DNA of 64,000 nt, from assembly GCA_023052935.1 (NCBI GenBank), contig CM041293.1:56098725-56162724 (forward strand), written 5' to 3'. Under the pieces are notes generated by a model. The model was given only the letters and a program-made list of their open reading frames with translations, did no database searches and was not told the origin of the DNA. This DNA comes from Piezodorus guildinii. Lineage: Eukaryota; Arthropoda; Insecta; Hemiptera; Pentatomidae. A program made the position numbers and the translations under genes. Positions within the stretch are counted from its first letter, which is position 1; each line of letters starts with the position of its first letter. Positions 63,777 through 64,000 of this stretch are shown piece after piece.

Positions 63777-64000
63777 CTTTAACTTAAACAAAATTACAAC
63801 AACAAACTAAAGAGACTAGTGCTTAGCAATGTTACCAACATAGTACTAGAGACATGAGTATTTAAAATTAGTGATCAGAACTATTTTCCAAAACCTTGTG
63901 GATCTGAAATGAGTATTAATAAAAAGAAAAAGAAAGAAAGAAGAGTAGTAATACACAACAATTAAGGTAATTAGAATAAATTATTTTTAAAACAAATGAA

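Overview
This is an AT-rich eukaryotic window with spliced genes. All introns read GT..AG, and the spacers and introns are packed with LINE, SINE, mariner, hAT-like and foldback repeats. Gene content and repeat types point to an arthropod, probably an insect, but I cannot place it further from sequence alone.

Host genes, left to right. (1) 3167-4433, minus: proteasome subunit beta-1 (PSMB6 type), four exons; the last coding exon lies beyond the left edge. (2) 4839-18991, plus: a RUN + PH protein that best fits PLEKHM2/SKIP, about 692 codons in 14 exons, head-to-head with the proteasome gene across a 405-bp spacer. (3) 24315-24813, minus: a tentative small two-exon gene. (4) 24858-56111, plus: a 16-exon, 596-residue protein whose N-terminal half resembles augmin subunit HAUS6; its 31-kb length is mostly transposon-filled introns. 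(5) 59561-63776, minus: a complete p23 co-chaperone (PTGES3 type), 166 residues in five exons, convergent with the HAUS6-like gene. Their roles differ (proteolysis, lysosome transport, spindle assembly, Hsp90 cycle), so this is not a functional cluster.

Mobile DNA. Several insertions can be resolved to the base by target-site duplications: a LINE 3' part with an intact RNase H reading frame inside a CR1-like element (41945-43206), an RTE 3' end inside another repeat (47642-47980), an RTE end inside an RTE copy (21617-21719), four copies of one tRNA-type SINE, a second tRNA-type SINE ending in poly-T instead of poly-A (46163-46480), a hAT-type element (30844-31909) and a decayed mariner (38946-40127). 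A family with subterminal inverted repeats (seven copies, six of them in the HAUS6-like gene or just after it) may be Helentron-like.

Most interesting signals: three hammerhead-ribozyme-like motifs probably left by Penelope-like elements, an apparent tandem exon duplication in the HAUS6-like gene, the poly-T-tailed SINE, and a roughly 0.8-kb foldback element in the first intron of the p23 gene. I see no clearly new multi-gene system; novelty here is mainly in repeats and gene architecture.
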